Shown one piece after another: positions 25,681 through 35,245 of a DNA stretch of 64,000 nucleotides. Origin of the DNA: Streptomyces reniochalinae (GTDB lineage: Bacteria; Actinomycetota; Actinomycetes; Streptomycetales; Streptomycetaceae). The stretch is taken from NCBI RefSeq assembly GCF_003323735.1, contig NZ_QOIM01000038.1:310001-374000 (forward strand), written 5' to 3'. A program made the translations under genes and the position numbers. How positions within the stretch are numbered: position 1 is the first letter of the stretch; every line of letters starts with the position of its first letter. The notes under the pieces were generated by a model. It worked only from the letters and a program-made list of their open reading frames with translations, was not told where the DNA came from and did no database searches.

Positions 25681-27186
25681 TTACTGCTCGCCGCGGCCTT
25701 CGGCGGCCAGTGCGCGGACCGCCTCGGCGAACGCGTCACCGCGGGCGTTGTAGTTGACGAACATGTCCATCGACGCGCACGCGGGAGCCAGCAGTACGGT
25801 ATCCCCCTGGCGTGCCAGCGCTCTCGCCTCGCGGACGGCCGAAGCCATCGCCCCAGTGTCCGTGCGGGCCACGTCGGTGACCGGCACATCGGGGGCGTGT
25901 CGCGACAGGGCTTGTCCGATCAGCTCCCGGTCGGCGCCGATGAGGACCACACCGCGCAGCCTCGAAGCCGACCTGGCCACCAGGTCGTCGAAGGTCGCGC
26001 CCTTGGCCAGCCCGCCCGCGATCCACACGATCGGTTCGTAGGCGGCCAGCGAGGCCTCGGTGGCGTGGGTGTTGGTCGCCTTGGAGTCGTCGACGTAGGC
26101 CACGCCGTCCACATCGGCGACGTGCGTGATGCGGTGCGCGTCGGGGCTGAAGGCGCGCAGCCCGTCGCGGACGGCCGAGGGCGGCACGCCGAACGCGCGG
26201 GCGAGCGCGGCGGCGGCGAGCGCGTTGGCGATGTTGTGCGGGGCCGGAGGGTCGACGTCACCGATTTCGGCCAGTTCCTGCGCCTGCTGCTGCCGGTCGG
26301 GCACGAAGGCCCGGTCGACGAGCACCCCGTCGACCACACCCAGTTGGGAGGGCGCGGGCGCACCGAGCGTGAAGCCGATGGCGCGGGCGCCCTCGGCCAC
26401 GTCGGCCTCGCGCACCAGGTCCTCGGTGCGCGGTTTCGCGTCGGCGGGATCGTCGGCGTTGTAGACGCAGGCGACCTGGTTGCCCTCGTAGATACGGCCC
26501 TTGGCGGCGGCGTACGCCTCCATCGAACCGTGCCAGTCGAGGTGGTCGGGGGCGAGGTTGAGGACGGCGGCGGAGTGCGGGCGCAGGCTGGGGGCCCAGT
26601 GGAGCTGGTAGCTGGACAGTTCGACGGCGAGCACGTCAAGACCGTCGTAGGGCTCCTCGCCCAGCACCGCGTCGATGAGGGAGACGCCGATGTTGCCGAC
26701 CGCGGCCGTGCGCAGCCCGGCGGCGCGCAGGACGGCGGCCAGCATCTGCACGGTGGTGGTCTTGCCGTTGGTGCCGGTGACCGCGAGCCACGGCGGGCTG
26801 TCGGGTCCGCGCAGCCGCCAGGCCAGCTCCACGTCGCCCCACACCGGGACGCCCGCCTCGGCCGCCGCCTCGAAGAGGGGGCTGGTGGGCTTGAACCCCG
26901 GCGTGGTGACGACCAGGTCCGTGGCCTCGGGCAGGGTGCGGTCGTCGCCGAGCCGCACGCCGATGCCGAGGGCCTCCAGTTCGGCGGCCTGCCGGCGCGG
27001 CCCCTCGCCGTCGCCGCCGTTGACCGCCGTGACGCGGGCGCCGAGGCGGTGCGCCGCCTTGGCCGCGGGCATGCCGCTGACGCCGAGCCCGGCCACGACC
27101 ACGTGCCTGCCGGACAGCTCCCGGGACAGTGCGGTCGTATCCGCCGTGCCGGTGGAGGTCACGCGCGCGCCGCTGGGCGAGGTCAC
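25681..27186 (-). CDS. murD: UDP-MurNAc-Ala-Glu ligase MurD
   Basis: A 501-residue Mur ligase that adds D-Glu to UDP-MurNAc-L-Ala in the cytoplasm, using ATP. The N-terminal Rossmann-like domain starts HVVVAGLGVSGMPAAKAA; the ATP-binding motif is VTGTNGKTTT; NLAPDHLDWHGSMEAYAAAK is the central-domain signature; and the C-terminal domain contains the conserved DDSKATN region. The start is GTG 27186, overlapping the mraY stop as GTGA, which indicates coupling; a second GTG at 27162 is less likely. A longer reading runs to 27642 but lies inside mraY. Slightly long for the family because of a short N-terminal extension. Confidence 0.95.
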   Translation of the reverse strand: MTSPSGARVTSTGTADTTALSRELSGRHVVVAGLGVSGMPAAKAAHRLGARVTAVNGGDGEGPRRQAAELEALGIGVRLGDDRTLPEATDLVVTTPGFKPTSPLFEAAAEAGVPVWGDVELAWRLRGPDSPPWLAVTGTNGKTTTVQMLAAVLRAAGLRTAAVGNIGVSLIDAVLGEEPYDGLDVLAVELSSYQLHWAPSLRPHSAAVLNLAPDHLDWHGSMEAYAAAKGRIYEGNQVACVYNADDPADAKPRTEDLVREADVAEGARAIGFTLGAPAPSQLGVVDGVLVDRAFVPDRQQQAQELAEIGDVDPPAPHNIANALAAAALARAFGVPPSAVRDGLRAFSPDAHRITHVADVDGVAYVDDSKATNTHATEASLAAYEPIVWIAGGLAKGATFDDLVARSASRLRGVVLIGADRELIGQALSRHAPDVPVTDVARTDTGAMASAVREARALARQGDTVLLAPACASMDMFVNYNARGDAFAEAVRALAAEGRGEQ

Positions 27187-28247
27187 TTGCTCGCCGCCCA
27201 GCCCGCGTAGAAGATGCCGACGCCGACGATGGCGCACATGCCCTGGATGATCCAGAACCGCACCACTACAAGGACCTCGGACCACCCCTTGAGTTCGAAG
27301 TGGTGCTGGAGCGGTGCCATCTTGAAGACGCGCTTGCCGGTCAGCCTGAAGGAGCCGACCTGGATGACGACGGACATGGTGATGAGCACGAACAGGCCGC
27401 CGAGGATGGCCAGCAGCAGTTCGGTGCGCGAACAGATGGCGAGGCCCGCGAGCGCGCCGCCCAGCGCCAGGGAGCCGGTGTCGCCCATGAAGATCTTCGC
27501 CGGGGAGGTGTTCCACCACAGGAAGCCGAAGCAGGCGCCCATCAGCGCGGCGGCGACGACGGCGAGATCGAGCGGGTCCCGTACCTCGTAACAGCCGGGG
27601 CCGGCGGTGGCGATGTGCGCGCAGGACTCCTGGTACTCCCATACGCAGATGAACACATAAGCGCCGAAGACCATCACCGAGGCGCCGGTGGCCAGGCCGT
27701 CGAGACCGTCGGTGAGGTTCACGCCGTTGGACATCGCCAAAATCATGAACAGCGCCCAGACGACGAACAGCACGGGCGGCAGCGCCCAGCCGAAGTCCTG
27801 GGTGAAGGAGAGCTTGGTGGAGGCCGGGGTGAGCTCGCGCGCGTTCTCGAAACTGAGGGCGAGTGCGGCGAAGGCGATTCCGACGATGAGCTGCCCGGCC
27901 ATCTTCGCCTTGGCGCGCAGGCCCAGGCTCCGCTGCTTGACGATCTTGATGTAGTCGTCCAGGAAGCCGACCAGGCCCATGCCCGCGAACAGGAAGAGCA
28001 CCAGCACGCCGGAGAAGGACGGCGGTGCGCCGGTGACCAGCTTGGTCAGCGCGTAGGCGAGCAGCGTCGCCAGGATGAAGGCGATGCCGCCCATGGTGGG
28101 GGTGCCGCGCTTGCTGTGGTGGTTCTGCGGGCCGTCGTCGCGGATGAACTGGCCGTAGCCCCGCGAGGCGAGCAGCTTGATCAGCAGCGGGGTCCCGATC
28201 AGGGACAGGAAGAGTCCGATGACCCCGGAGATAAGGATCTGCCTCAT
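27183..28247 (-). CDS. mraY: MraY phospho-MurNAc-pentapeptide transferase
   Basis: A 354-residue integral membrane enzyme that transfers phospho-MurNAc-pentapeptide to undecaprenyl phosphate, making lipid I. About 10 membrane helices are visible. Conserved acidic motifs are GFLDDYIKI (about 118), SNGVNLTDGLDGLA (about 176) and FMGDTGSLALGG (about 253), plus the histidine motif PLQHHFELKGW. The start is ATG 28247, overlapping the murF stop as ATGA. murD overlaps its own end in turn, so murF-mraY-murD are tightly coupled. Confidence 0.97.
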   Translation of the reverse strand: MRQILISGVIGLFLSLIGTPLLIKLLASRGYGQFIRDDGPQNHHSKRGTPTMGGIAFILATLLAYALTKLVTGAPPSFSGVLVLFLFAGMGLVGFLDDYIKIVKQRSLGLRAKAKMAGQLIVGIAFAALALSFENARELTPASTKLSFTQDFGWALPPVLFVVWALFMILAMSNGVNLTDGLDGLATGASVMVFGAYVFICVWEYQESCAHIATAGPGCYEVRDPLDLAVVAAALMGACFGFLWWNTSPAKIFMGDTGSLALGGALAGLAICSRTELLLAILGGLFVLITMSVVIQVGSFRLTGKRVFKMAPLQHHFELKGWSEVLVVVRFWIIQGMCAIVGVGIFYAGWAASK

Positions 28248-29686
28248 CGGGCGGCGCCTCCGGCCTCGTGCGCCGAACCGGCCGTTCCCTCCAGGAGGGC
28301 TGCCGCCACCTTCTCCAGACCCACCGACCTGGAGGCCTTCACCAGTACGACATCCCCCGCGCGCAGTTGATCACGCAACAGGTCGACGGCCGCCTCAGTG
28401 CCGGACACGTGCACCGACTCCTCACCCCACGAACCCTCGTTCTTGGCACCCATGTCGAGCCAGGCGGCCTCCCGGCCTCCGACTGCCACGAGCTTGCTGA
28501 CGTTGAGCCGGACGGCGAGCCGTCCGATCGCGTCGTGTTCGGCGAGCGAGTCGTCGCCGAGCTCGGCCATCTCGCCCAGCACCGCCCAGGTCCGGCCCCC
28601 CCGGGCCTTCGCTGCCTGGCCCATGGCGGTCAGCGCGCGCAGCGCGGCCCGCATGGAGTCGGGATTGGCGTTGTAGGCGTCGTTGACGACCGTGACGCCG
28701 TCGGCGCGTTCTGTGACCTCCATCCGCCACCGGGAGAGCGTGCCCGCCGCGGAGAGCGCGTCTGCGATGTCTCCAGCGGGCATGCCCAGTTGGTGGGCGA
28801 CGGCGGCCGCGGCAAGCGCGTTCGACACGTGGTGCTCACCGTACAGGCGGAGCGTCACGTCGCCGCACCCGGTAGGTGTGTGAAGCGTGAAGGCGGGGGT
28901 ACCGCGCTGGGACAACCGCACGTTTTCCGCCCGTACGTCCGCTTCGCGGTCCTCGCCGAAGAGGAGGACGCGGGCCTCGGTGCGTGCGGCCATCGCGCGC
29001 ACGTACGGATCGTCGGCGTTGAGTACCGCCACTCCCCCGTCGTCCGCGCCGGGCAGCGTCTCCACCAGCTCGCCCTTGGCCTGGGCGATGGCCTCGCGGC
29101 CGCCGAACTCACCGATGTGCGCGGTGCCGACGTTGAGGACGACGCCGATCCGCGGCGGTGTCAGCTCGGTGAGGTACCGGATGTGCCCGATACCGCGGGC
29201 CCCCATCTCCAGCACCAGGTGCCGGGTGTCCGCCTCGGCACGGAGCGCCGTCAGCGGCAGCCCGATCTCGTTGTTCTGGGAGCCCTCGGGCCACACCGTG
29301 GGGCCCAGCCGCGAGAGCAGCTGGGCGATGAGGTCCTTGGTGCTGGTCTTGCCGCTGGATCCGGTCAGCGCCACCACCTGGGTGCCGAGGGTCTGCACGG
29401 TGTGCCGGGCCAGGGCGCCGAGGGCACGGGTGACGTCGTCGACGACGATCGCGGGAACACCGACGGGACGGGTGGCGAGCACGGCGAGCGCACCCGCTTC
29501 GACGGCCGCCGCTGCGAAGTCGTGGCCGTCGACACGCTCACCGGGGAACGCCGCGAAGAGGGCGCCGGGGCCCACCTGGCGGGAGTCGATCACCACGGGC
29601 CCGGTGATCCACGCATCCTGGTCCGTTATGTCGTGCGGCCGTCCGCCGGTGAGGGCGGCGATCTGAGCGAGGGAGAGGGGGATCAT
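28244..29686 (-). CDS. murF: MurF UDP-MurNAc-tripeptide D-Ala-D-Ala ligase
   Basis: A 480-residue Mur ligase that adds D-Ala-D-Ala to the UDP-MurNAc-tripeptide in the cytoplasm. The N-terminal domain reads DSRQVGPGALFAAFPGERVDGHDF; the P-loop is VVALTGSSGKTSTKDLI; then LEMGARGIGHI and the C-terminal NDAYNANPDSMRAAL signature follow. The start is ATG 29686, overlapping the murE stop as ATGA. A longer frame up to 29773 lies within murE and is rejected. Length is typical. Confidence 0.96.
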   Translation of the reverse strand: MIPLSLAQIAALTGGRPHDITDQDAWITGPVVIDSRQVGPGALFAAFPGERVDGHDFAAAAVEAGALAVLATRPVGVPAIVVDDVTRALGALARHTVQTLGTQVVALTGSSGKTSTKDLIAQLLSRLGPTVWPEGSQNNEIGLPLTALRAEADTRHLVLEMGARGIGHIRYLTELTPPRIGVVLNVGTAHIGEFGGREAIAQAKGELVETLPGADDGGVAVLNADDPYVRAMAARTEARVLLFGEDREADVRAENVRLSQRGTPAFTLHTPTGCGDVTLRLYGEHHVSNALAAAAVAHQLGMPAGDIADALSAAGTLSRWRMEVTERADGVTVVNDAYNANPDSMRAALRALTAMGQAAKARGGRTWAVLGEMAELGDDSLAEHDAIGRLAVRLNVSKLVAVGGREAAWLDMGAKNEGSWGEESVHVSGTEAAVDLLRDQLRAGDVVLVKASRSVGLEKVAAALLEGTAGSAHEAGGAAR

Positions 29687-31527
29687 CGGTTCTGGTCGTC
29701 TGTCCGGTGGATGTCGGCGGATGGGGACGGGTCGCTCCGCGGCACGGAGGGGGCCCGCGGGGCCGCGGCACACTCGGCGGCCCGCTCGTGGATGGCCGCA
29801 CCCAGCACCTGGGTGTCGTCGAAGGGCCGCACCACGCCGGCGATGTCCTGGCCCTGCTCGTGTCCCTTGCCCAGGACGAGCACGGTGTCGCCGCTGCCGG
29901 CGCGGGCCACGGCGGCGCGGATGGCGGCGGCCCTGTCCTCCTCCAGCAGCACGGTGCCACGCTCGTGGGCGGGGACCTCGGCGGCGCCGCCGAGCATGGT
30001 GGCCAGGATCGCCAGCGGGTCCTCCGTACGGGGGTTGTCCGAGGTGAGCACGGCCGTGTCGGACAGCCGGGCGAGCGCCGCGCCCATGGCGGGGCGCTTG
30101 TGCGGGTCGCGGTCGCCCCCGCAGCCGAGGACGGCGTGCACCGCACCGTCGGTGACCTTGCGGACGGCGTAGAGCACCGACTCGACGGCGTCGGGCTTGT
30201 GCGCGTAGTCGACGATCGCGAGGTAGTCCTGGCCCGCGTCCACCCGCTGGAGGCGTCCTGGGACGCCGGGCACCTCGCTGATGCCCTCGGCGGCCGTGTG
30301 CGGGTCGATACCGGCGGCCACCAGGGCGGTCAGCGCGGCGAGCGCGTTGGCCACGTTGAAGGGGCCGGCCAGCGGGACGCCGGCGGAGACCTTCTGCCCC
30401 TCGGGGCCGACGGCCGTGAACGTCGAGCCGAACGGGCCGAGCACCACGTCCTCGGCACGCCAGTCCGCGTCGGGGTGGCCCTCGGCGGAGAAGGTGGTGA
30501 CGGGGAAGCCCTCCTCCCCCAGTTCGGTCAGCAGCCGGAAGCCGTACTCGTCGTCGAAGTTGACCACCGCGGCCCGCGAGCGGCGCGGCGTGAACAGCTG
30601 CCGCTTGGCCTGGAAGTAGTCCTCCATGTCCGGGTGGAAGTCCAGGTGTTCGGGGCTGAGGTTGTTGAACACCCCGATGTCGAAGACGCAGCCGTCCACC
30701 CGGCCGAGGACGAGCGCGTGGCTGGAGACCTCCATGGCCACCGAAGTGACGCCGCGCTCCCGCATCACCGCGAACAGCGCCTGGAGATCGGTCGCCTCGG
30801 GAGTGGTGCGCTCGGACTTGATCCGCTCGTCTCCGATGCGGGACTCGACGGTGCCGATCAGCCCGGTCAGCCCGCCCGCCTGTCGCCCACCGCCGCCCTG
30901 GGAAGGACGCGCCGCGCCCGGCACCCCCTGTTCGGCGGCCTTGCGCAGCCCGCCGTCGACCAGGTACGCGGTCGTCGTCTTGCCCGAGGTGCCGGTGATG
31001 CCGATCTGAAGCAGGTCCTCGCCGGGCTTGCCGTAGAGGGTGGCCGCCAGTTCGCCCATACGGCCGCGCGGGTCGGGCACCGTCAGCACCGCGAGCCCCG
31101 TGGCCTCGGCGCGGGCCGTGCCGCCCGGGTCGGTGAGCACGGCGACGGCGCCGAGGCTGCGCGCCTGCTCCACGAAGTCGGCGCCGTGCAGCCGGGCGCC
31201 GGGCAGTGCGGCGTAGACGTCGCCGGGGCGCACGGCGCGCGAGTCGTGGGTGATGCCGGTGGCGGACACGTCGGTGTCCCCGGTCCCGGTCACGACCGTG
31301 TCCGGCGCCTCGGCGTCCAGCAGTCGGGCCAGCTCCGCGAGCGGCACGGGCTCCACCCGCGCGGGGCGGGGCGGCCCGGGGTAGGACTCGGGGGAGGTCT
31401 GATCAGCTTGTGGCACGGCGGTGAGCGTACCGGGCGGGGCGGTGGTGCCGCGAAGCGAGGGGCGCGGCGCCGCCTCGGCTGCCTGGGGGTTGCACTCGCT
31501 GTCAGTGATCGTTCTCACGTGGTGCAT
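29683..31527 (-). CDS. murE: MurE UDP-MurNAc-dipeptide--diamino acid ligase
   Basis: Up to 614 residues; the ligase adds the third amino acid to UDP-MurNAc-Ala-Glu. In Streptomyces this is LL-diaminopimelate, and the DNPRTEDP motif near the C-terminus fits meso/LL-Dap-type rather than lysine enzymes. Other motifs are THDSRAVRPGDVYAALPG, the P-loop ITGTSGKTTTAYLVDGGL, and EVSSHALVLGRV. A Gly/Gln-rich insertion (about residues 199-220) follows the P-loop. The start is uncertain: ATG 31527, four bases after the ftsI stop, gives the full length, while GTG 31416 would remove 37 low-complexity residues. Neither has a clear ribosome binding site. Confidence 0.93.
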   Translation of the reverse strand: MHHVRTITDSECNPQAAEAAPRPSLRGTTAPPGTLTAVPQADQTSPESYPGPPRPARVEPVPLAELARLLDAEAPDTVVTGTGDTDVSATGITHDSRAVRPGDVYAALPGARLHGADFVEQARSLGAVAVLTDPGGTARAEATGLAVLTVPDPRGRMGELAATLYGKPGEDLLQIGITGTSGKTTTAYLVDGGLRKAAEQGVPGAARPSQGGGGRQAGGLTGLIGTVESRIGDERIKSERTTPEATDLQALFAVMRERGVTSVAMEVSSHALVLGRVDGCVFDIGVFNNLSPEHLDFHPDMEDYFQAKRQLFTPRRSRAAVVNFDDEYGFRLLTELGEEGFPVTTFSAEGHPDADWRAEDVVLGPFGSTFTAVGPEGQKVSAGVPLAGPFNVANALAALTALVAAGIDPHTAAEGISEVPGVPGRLQRVDAGQDYLAIVDYAHKPDAVESVLYAVRKVTDGAVHAVLGCGGDRDPHKRPAMGAALARLSDTAVLTSDNPRTEDPLAILATMLGGAAEVPAHERGTVLLEEDRAAAIRAAVARAGSGDTVLVLGKGHEQGQDIAGVVRPFDDTQVLGAAIHERAAECAAAPRAPSVPRSDPSPSADIHRTDDQNR

Positions 31528-31530
31528 GGC

Positions 31531-33642
31531 TCAGCCGTTCTCGTCCTTCTCCGCGGACACGGGAAGCCGCGCGGACTTGGCCCCCGTCGGGGGGATCTGG
31601 AGGGTCTTGAGGGAGAACTTCATGACCTTCTTGTAGACGGGCCCGCACACGTCGCTGCCGAAGTAGCTGCCCTTCTTGGGGTTCTGGACGGCGCAGTAGA
31701 CGGTGACGCGGGGCTTGTCGGCGGGTGCGAACCCGGCGAAGGAGGCGGTGTAGCCGTGGTAGCGGCCGGTCTTGGGATCCACCCGGTTGGCCGTACCCGT
31801 CTTGCCCGCGACGCGGTAGCCGGGGATCTTCGCCGTGGTGCCGGTGCCCTCCATGTCGGAGACGACGGACTCCAGCATCCTGGAGAGCGTCCCCGCGGTC
31901 TTCTCGCTGACGACGCGGCGCTTGGCGGGCGGCTCGGCGGGCTTGTAGCGCCCGTCGGGGCCCGTGGTGCCGCGGATCAGGCTGGGTTCGATCCGCTGAC
32001 CGCCGTTGGCGATGGTCGAGTAGATGGAGGCGGCCTGCACCGCGTTGAGGGACAGGCCCTGTCCGAAGGGGATCGTGTACTGCTGGGAGGCGCTCCAGTT
32101 CTCCGGCTTCTCCAGCAGGCCGTTGGTGCCGCCGGGGAAGCCGAGCCCCGTGGGGCGCCCGATGCCGAACTTGCGCAGATAGCTGTGGAGGACCTTGTTG
32201 GCCTGCTTCTGCGTCTCGCCCAGCTGCTCGGTCGCCAGGATGGTGCCGATGTTGCTGGACTTGGCCAGGACGCCGTTGAGCGTCAGATGCCAGGTGGGGT
32301 GGTCGATGTCGTCGGCGAAGGAGCGGTCGGCGCGCTTGAGCCTGTTGGGTACGGTGACCGCGGTACGCGCAGTGGCCTTGCCCTCCTCCAGCACGGCCGC
32401 CATCGACATGACCTTGCTGGTGGAGCCGGGCTCGTAGGCGTCTTGCACGGCCGGGTTGCCGAAGGAGTCCACCTTCGCGCCGGCGATGTCGTTCGGGTCG
32501 AACACCGGTGCGCCGGCCATGGACAGCAGCTGTCCCGTCCGGGTGTCCTGGACGATGACGTACCCGCTGTCCGCGTGCGACTTCGCCACTTGGTCGCGGA
32601 TCGCCTCCTGGGCGGCCCACTGGATGTCCCGGTCGAGGGTCAGCTCCACGTCGGCGCCGGGCCTGGGTGCCTGCTCGCGGACGCCCGCGGTGGGTACCTG
32701 GCGGCCGCCCGACTGGGCGTAGGTGATCTTGCCGTTCTCGCCGGCGAGCTTCCGGTTGAGCATCGCCTCGACGCCGGCGCCGCCCTTGCCCTCCCTGTTG
32801 ACGAAACCGAGGACGGAGGCGGCCAGCTGCTTGTTCGGGTACACGCGCTTGGCGTGCTTCTCCTGGTAGACCCCCGCCAGCACGCCCGGCCCCCCGTTCC
32901 CTGAGGCGCCGGCCGCCTTCTCGGCGAGCTCCTGCTTGAGCTTCTTGATCTTCCGCCAGGTCTGCGGGGTCTGCTGGCGGGCCAGGAGCACGTAGCGGGT
33001 GTCCGGCTTGGAGAGCTTCTTCACCAGCTCGGCGGGGCTCTCGTCCAGCAGCGGGGCCAGGATCTTGGCCGCGCGCTCCGGTGCGTCGGCGACCTTGGCC
33101 TGCTTCGGCGTGAACAGGAACGGGTCGGCGGTGATGTCGTAGGCGTCCACCGTGGTCGCCAGCGCCGAGCCGTCCCGCGCGCTGATGGTGCCGCGCTCGG
33201 CCGCCAGCGGCACGGTGATGTACCGGTTGACGGCGGCCTTCTGCGCGTACGCGCCCGAGTCCACGGCCTGCACCTGGAGCAGCCTGGCCGTGAAGACGAG
33301 CATGACGAGGGTCAGCGCGACGGCGACCAGCCGCAGCCGGGGGCGCGGGTTCACCAGCCGCAGCGTCCTGGAGGCACCGGCCCCGCCGCCCTGCGGGGGG
33401 CGGCCCCCGGTACGCGGTGGCCGCCGCGCGGCGGCCTGGCGGGCGCCCCTGGCCGCGCCCGTGCCGGACGCGGCCGAGCCGGAAGCGCCCCGGCCCGATG
33501 CGCTCCGGCCGGATCCGGCGCCGCGGTTCGAGGGGGTTGTCCTCGACGGCGGGGTGCGGCCCGGTTCCCTGCTGCTCGGGCGGGGAACCCTGCGCGGGCC
33601 CTGCCCGGCGCCACGGCCCTGTTCGCGGGGGCGCTCGCTCAC
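31531..33642 (-). CDS. ftsI: FtsI-type class B penicillin-binding protein
   Basis: A 703-residue septal transpeptidase that cross-links peptidoglycan outside the membrane with FtsW. A basic, Gly/Ser/Arg-rich cytoplasmic tail of about 100 residues precedes one membrane helix (LRLVAVALTLVMLVFTARLLQVQA, about 103-126). The PBP dimerisation domain follows, then the transpeptidase domain with STSK (about residue 408), KSSN (about 461) and GKTGTAN (about 613), the three active-site motifs. The start is GTG 33642, overlapping the ftsL stop as GTGA. The long N-terminal tail is usual in actinobacteria. Confidence 0.96.
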   Translation of the reverse strand: MSERPREQGRGAGQGPRRVPRPSSREPGRTPPSRTTPSNRGAGSGRSASGRGASGSAASGTGAARGARQAAARRPPRTGGRPPQGGGAGASRTLRLVNPRPRLRLVAVALTLVMLVFTARLLQVQAVDSGAYAQKAAVNRYITVPLAAERGTISARDGSALATTVDAYDITADPFLFTPKQAKVADAPERAAKILAPLLDESPAELVKKLSKPDTRYVLLARQQTPQTWRKIKKLKQELAEKAAGASGNGGPGVLAGVYQEKHAKRVYPNKQLAASVLGFVNREGKGGAGVEAMLNRKLAGENGKITYAQSGGRQVPTAGVREQAPRPGADVELTLDRDIQWAAQEAIRDQVAKSHADSGYVIVQDTRTGQLLSMAGAPVFDPNDIAGAKVDSFGNPAVQDAYEPGSTSKVMSMAAVLEEGKATARTAVTVPNRLKRADRSFADDIDHPTWHLTLNGVLAKSSNIGTILATEQLGETQKQANKVLHSYLRKFGIGRPTGLGFPGGTNGLLEKPENWSASQQYTIPFGQGLSLNAVQAASIYSTIANGGQRIEPSLIRGTTGPDGRYKPAEPPAKRRVVSEKTAGTLSRMLESVVSDMEGTGTTAKIPGYRVAGKTGTANRVDPKTGRYHGYTASFAGFAPADKPRVTVYCAVQNPKKGSYFGSDVCGPVYKKVMKFSLKTLQIPPTGAKSARLPVSAEKDENG

Positions 33643-34025
33643 GGACCCACCTGCCCCGCGCCGGCTTCGCCGTCCTCGCCGCCGCCCGGTGTGCCGAGCA
33701 CGGTGCCGTCGGGGCGCAGGAAGACGGGGTTGCCGCCGGGTACGAGGCCGAGTTCGCGGGCCCGGTCCTCCAGGTGGTCGGGTGCGGAGTAGCCGTCCAC
33801 CTCCTGCTGGAGTGCCTGTTGCCGGTCCGTCAGCTCCTCGGTCTCCTTCTCCAGCTTCGACAGCTGGAAGGAGCCCTTGTTGAGGGAGGCGTTCAGCAGC
33901 AGCAGTGCCAGCAGCCCGCTGCCCAGCAGCAGGACGATCAGCAGGACGAAGGGGGTGCGGGCCGCCTGTGCGCTGCCCGCCGGCACCAGCCGGGCCAGGC
34001 GCGCGAGGCGCTGCTGTGCGGTCAC
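33639..34025 (-). CDS. ftsL: FtsL-like septum protein
   Basis: A 128-residue bitopic protein with a basic N-terminus, one membrane helix (TPFVLLIVLLLGSGLLALLLLNASL, about residues 24-48) and an extracellular leucine-zipper-like coiled coil (about 52-85, KLEKETEELTDRQQALQQEVDG). The motif DRARELGLVPG at about 92-102 is typical of FtsL/DivIC proteins that activate the FtsQ-FtsW-FtsI complex. The start is GTG 34025 with GGGGGGCGAGG upstream. It lies between rsmH and ftsI, the standard position. Sequence similarity in this family is weak, so position and topology carry the call. Confidence 0.88.
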   Translation of the reverse strand: MTAQQRLARLARLVPAGSAQAARTPFVLLIVLLLGSGLLALLLLNASLNKGSFQLSKLEKETEELTDRQQALQQEVDGYSAPDHLEDRARELGLVPGGNPVFLRPDGTVLGTPGGGEDGEAGAGQVGP

Positions 34026-34056
34026 CTCGCCCCCCGGGGGTCGCTCGTGCGGGTGG

Positions 34057-35028
34057 TCACGTGGCCTCCCTGATGCGCTGGACGGCCCGGAGCCTGGCCG
34101 GGGCGGCCCGGCGGTTCTCGGCGATCTCCTCGTCGGTGGCCTGCTCGGCGCCGCGGGTCAGCAGGCGCAGCCGCGGCTGGTACTGCTCCGGCACCACCGG
34201 CAGCCCCGCGGGGGCGGTGTTGGCCGCCCCGGCGGCGAACAGCTGTTTGACCAGCCGGTCCTCCAGCGAGTGGTAGGACATCACGACCATACGGGCGCCC
34301 ACAGCGAGCGCCTCCAGTGCGGCCGGCAGCGCCCGCTCCAGCACGGCCAGCTCCCCGTTGACCTCGATGCGCAGCGCCTGGAAGGTGCGCTTGGCCGGGT
34401 TGCCGCCGGTGCGCTTGGCGGCCTGCGGCAGGGCGTCGCGGATCAGTTCGACCAGCCGGGCGCTGCGCGTGAAGGGCTCCTTCTCCCGCTCCCGCACGAT
34501 GGCCTCGACGATGCGGCGGGCCTGCTTCTCCTCCCCGTAGGCGCGCAGGATGCGCACCAGGTCGCCGGGGGCGTAGGTGTTGAGCACCTCGGCGGCGCCA
34601 GGACCCGTCGTCTGGTCCATGCGCATGTCCAGCGGCGCGTCCTGCGCGTAGGCGAAACCCCGCTCGGCCTCGTCCAGCTGGAGGGAGGAGACCCCCAGAT
34701 CGAACAGGACGCCCTGGACGCGGGGGACGCCGAGGCGCTCCAGCACCTCGGGCAGCTCGTCGTAGACGGCGTGCACGAGCGTCGCCCGGTCGGCGTACGG
34801 GGCCAGGCGCTCGCCCGCCAGCTCCAGCGCGGCGGTGTCCCGGTCCAGGCCGATCAGGCGCGCCGCGGGGAAGGTGGACAGCAGGGCCTGGCTGTGGCCA
34901 CCGAGACCGAGGGTGCAGTCGAGGACGGTCGCGCCGGGCTCGGCCAGCGCGGGAGCGAGCAGGTCCAGCGTGCGCCGGAGCATCACGGGATTGTGCAGTT
35001 CGCCCACGGGACGCTCGTTGGTGGTCAC
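34057..35028 (-). CDS. rsmH: 16S rRNA m4C1402 methyltransferase RsmH (MraW)
   Basis: A 323-residue SAM-dependent methyltransferase that modifies N4 of C1402 in 16S rRNA. The first residues HNPVMLRRTLDLLAP and the SAM motif VLDCTLGLGGHSQALL match the family, as do FDLGVSSLQLDEAERGFAYAQDAPLDMRMD and the late motif VMSYHSLEDRLVKQLF. Length is typical. ATG 35028 is the first gene of the dcw transcript; the usual mraZ gene upstream is absent, and a promoter-like sequence lies about 190-220 bases upstream. Confidence 0.97.
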   Translation of the reverse strand: MTTNERPVGELHNPVMLRRTLDLLAPALAEPGATVLDCTLGLGGHSQALLSTFPAARLIGLDRDTAALELAGERLAPYADRATLVHAVYDELPEVLERLGVPRVQGVLFDLGVSSLQLDEAERGFAYAQDAPLDMRMDQTTGPGAAEVLNTYAPGDLVRILRAYGEEKQARRIVEAIVREREKEPFTRSARLVELIRDALPQAAKRTGGNPAKRTFQALRIEVNGELAVLERALPAALEALAVGARMVVMSYHSLEDRLVKQLFAAGAANTAPAGLPVVPEQYQPRLRLLTRGAEQATDEEIAENRRAAPARLRAVQRIREAT

Positions 35029-35217
35029 TGTGCCCTCTCAGATCTGGCGGGCACCGTGCACGTGCTCCTTGGTCCCCGCCCGCTCGAAGGGGAGTGGCCG
35101 CAGCGCCGTGAAGCGCCGGCGGCCGGGAGCGGGAGGAGGCCGAGCCGCACGTGCGCGCCCGCGGGCGCGAGGGGAATCGGGGTCCTTGGGGAGCGTTCTT
35201 GCCTCCCACTTCGCGTC

Positions 35218-35245
35218 ACTTTAGTCCACTCGTCCCCTCGGTCAA
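35218..35245 (-). promoter_or_regulatory. Candidate dcw cluster promoter
   Basis: On the minus strand TTGACC (35240-35245) and TAAAGT (35218-35223) are separated by 16 bases, close to the sigma-HrdB consensus. It would start the rsmH-ftsL-ftsI transcript with a leader of about 180 bases. Confidence 0.6.

Noticed and set aside
29707..32904. 1,065-codon open frame on the + strand
   Set aside because: Antisense of murE and ftsI, both of which carry complete catalytic motifs.
35200..35210. GTGGGA on the minus strand as an MraZ box
   Set aside because: MraZ sites are tandem repeats of this hexamer; only one copy is present and mraZ is absent.
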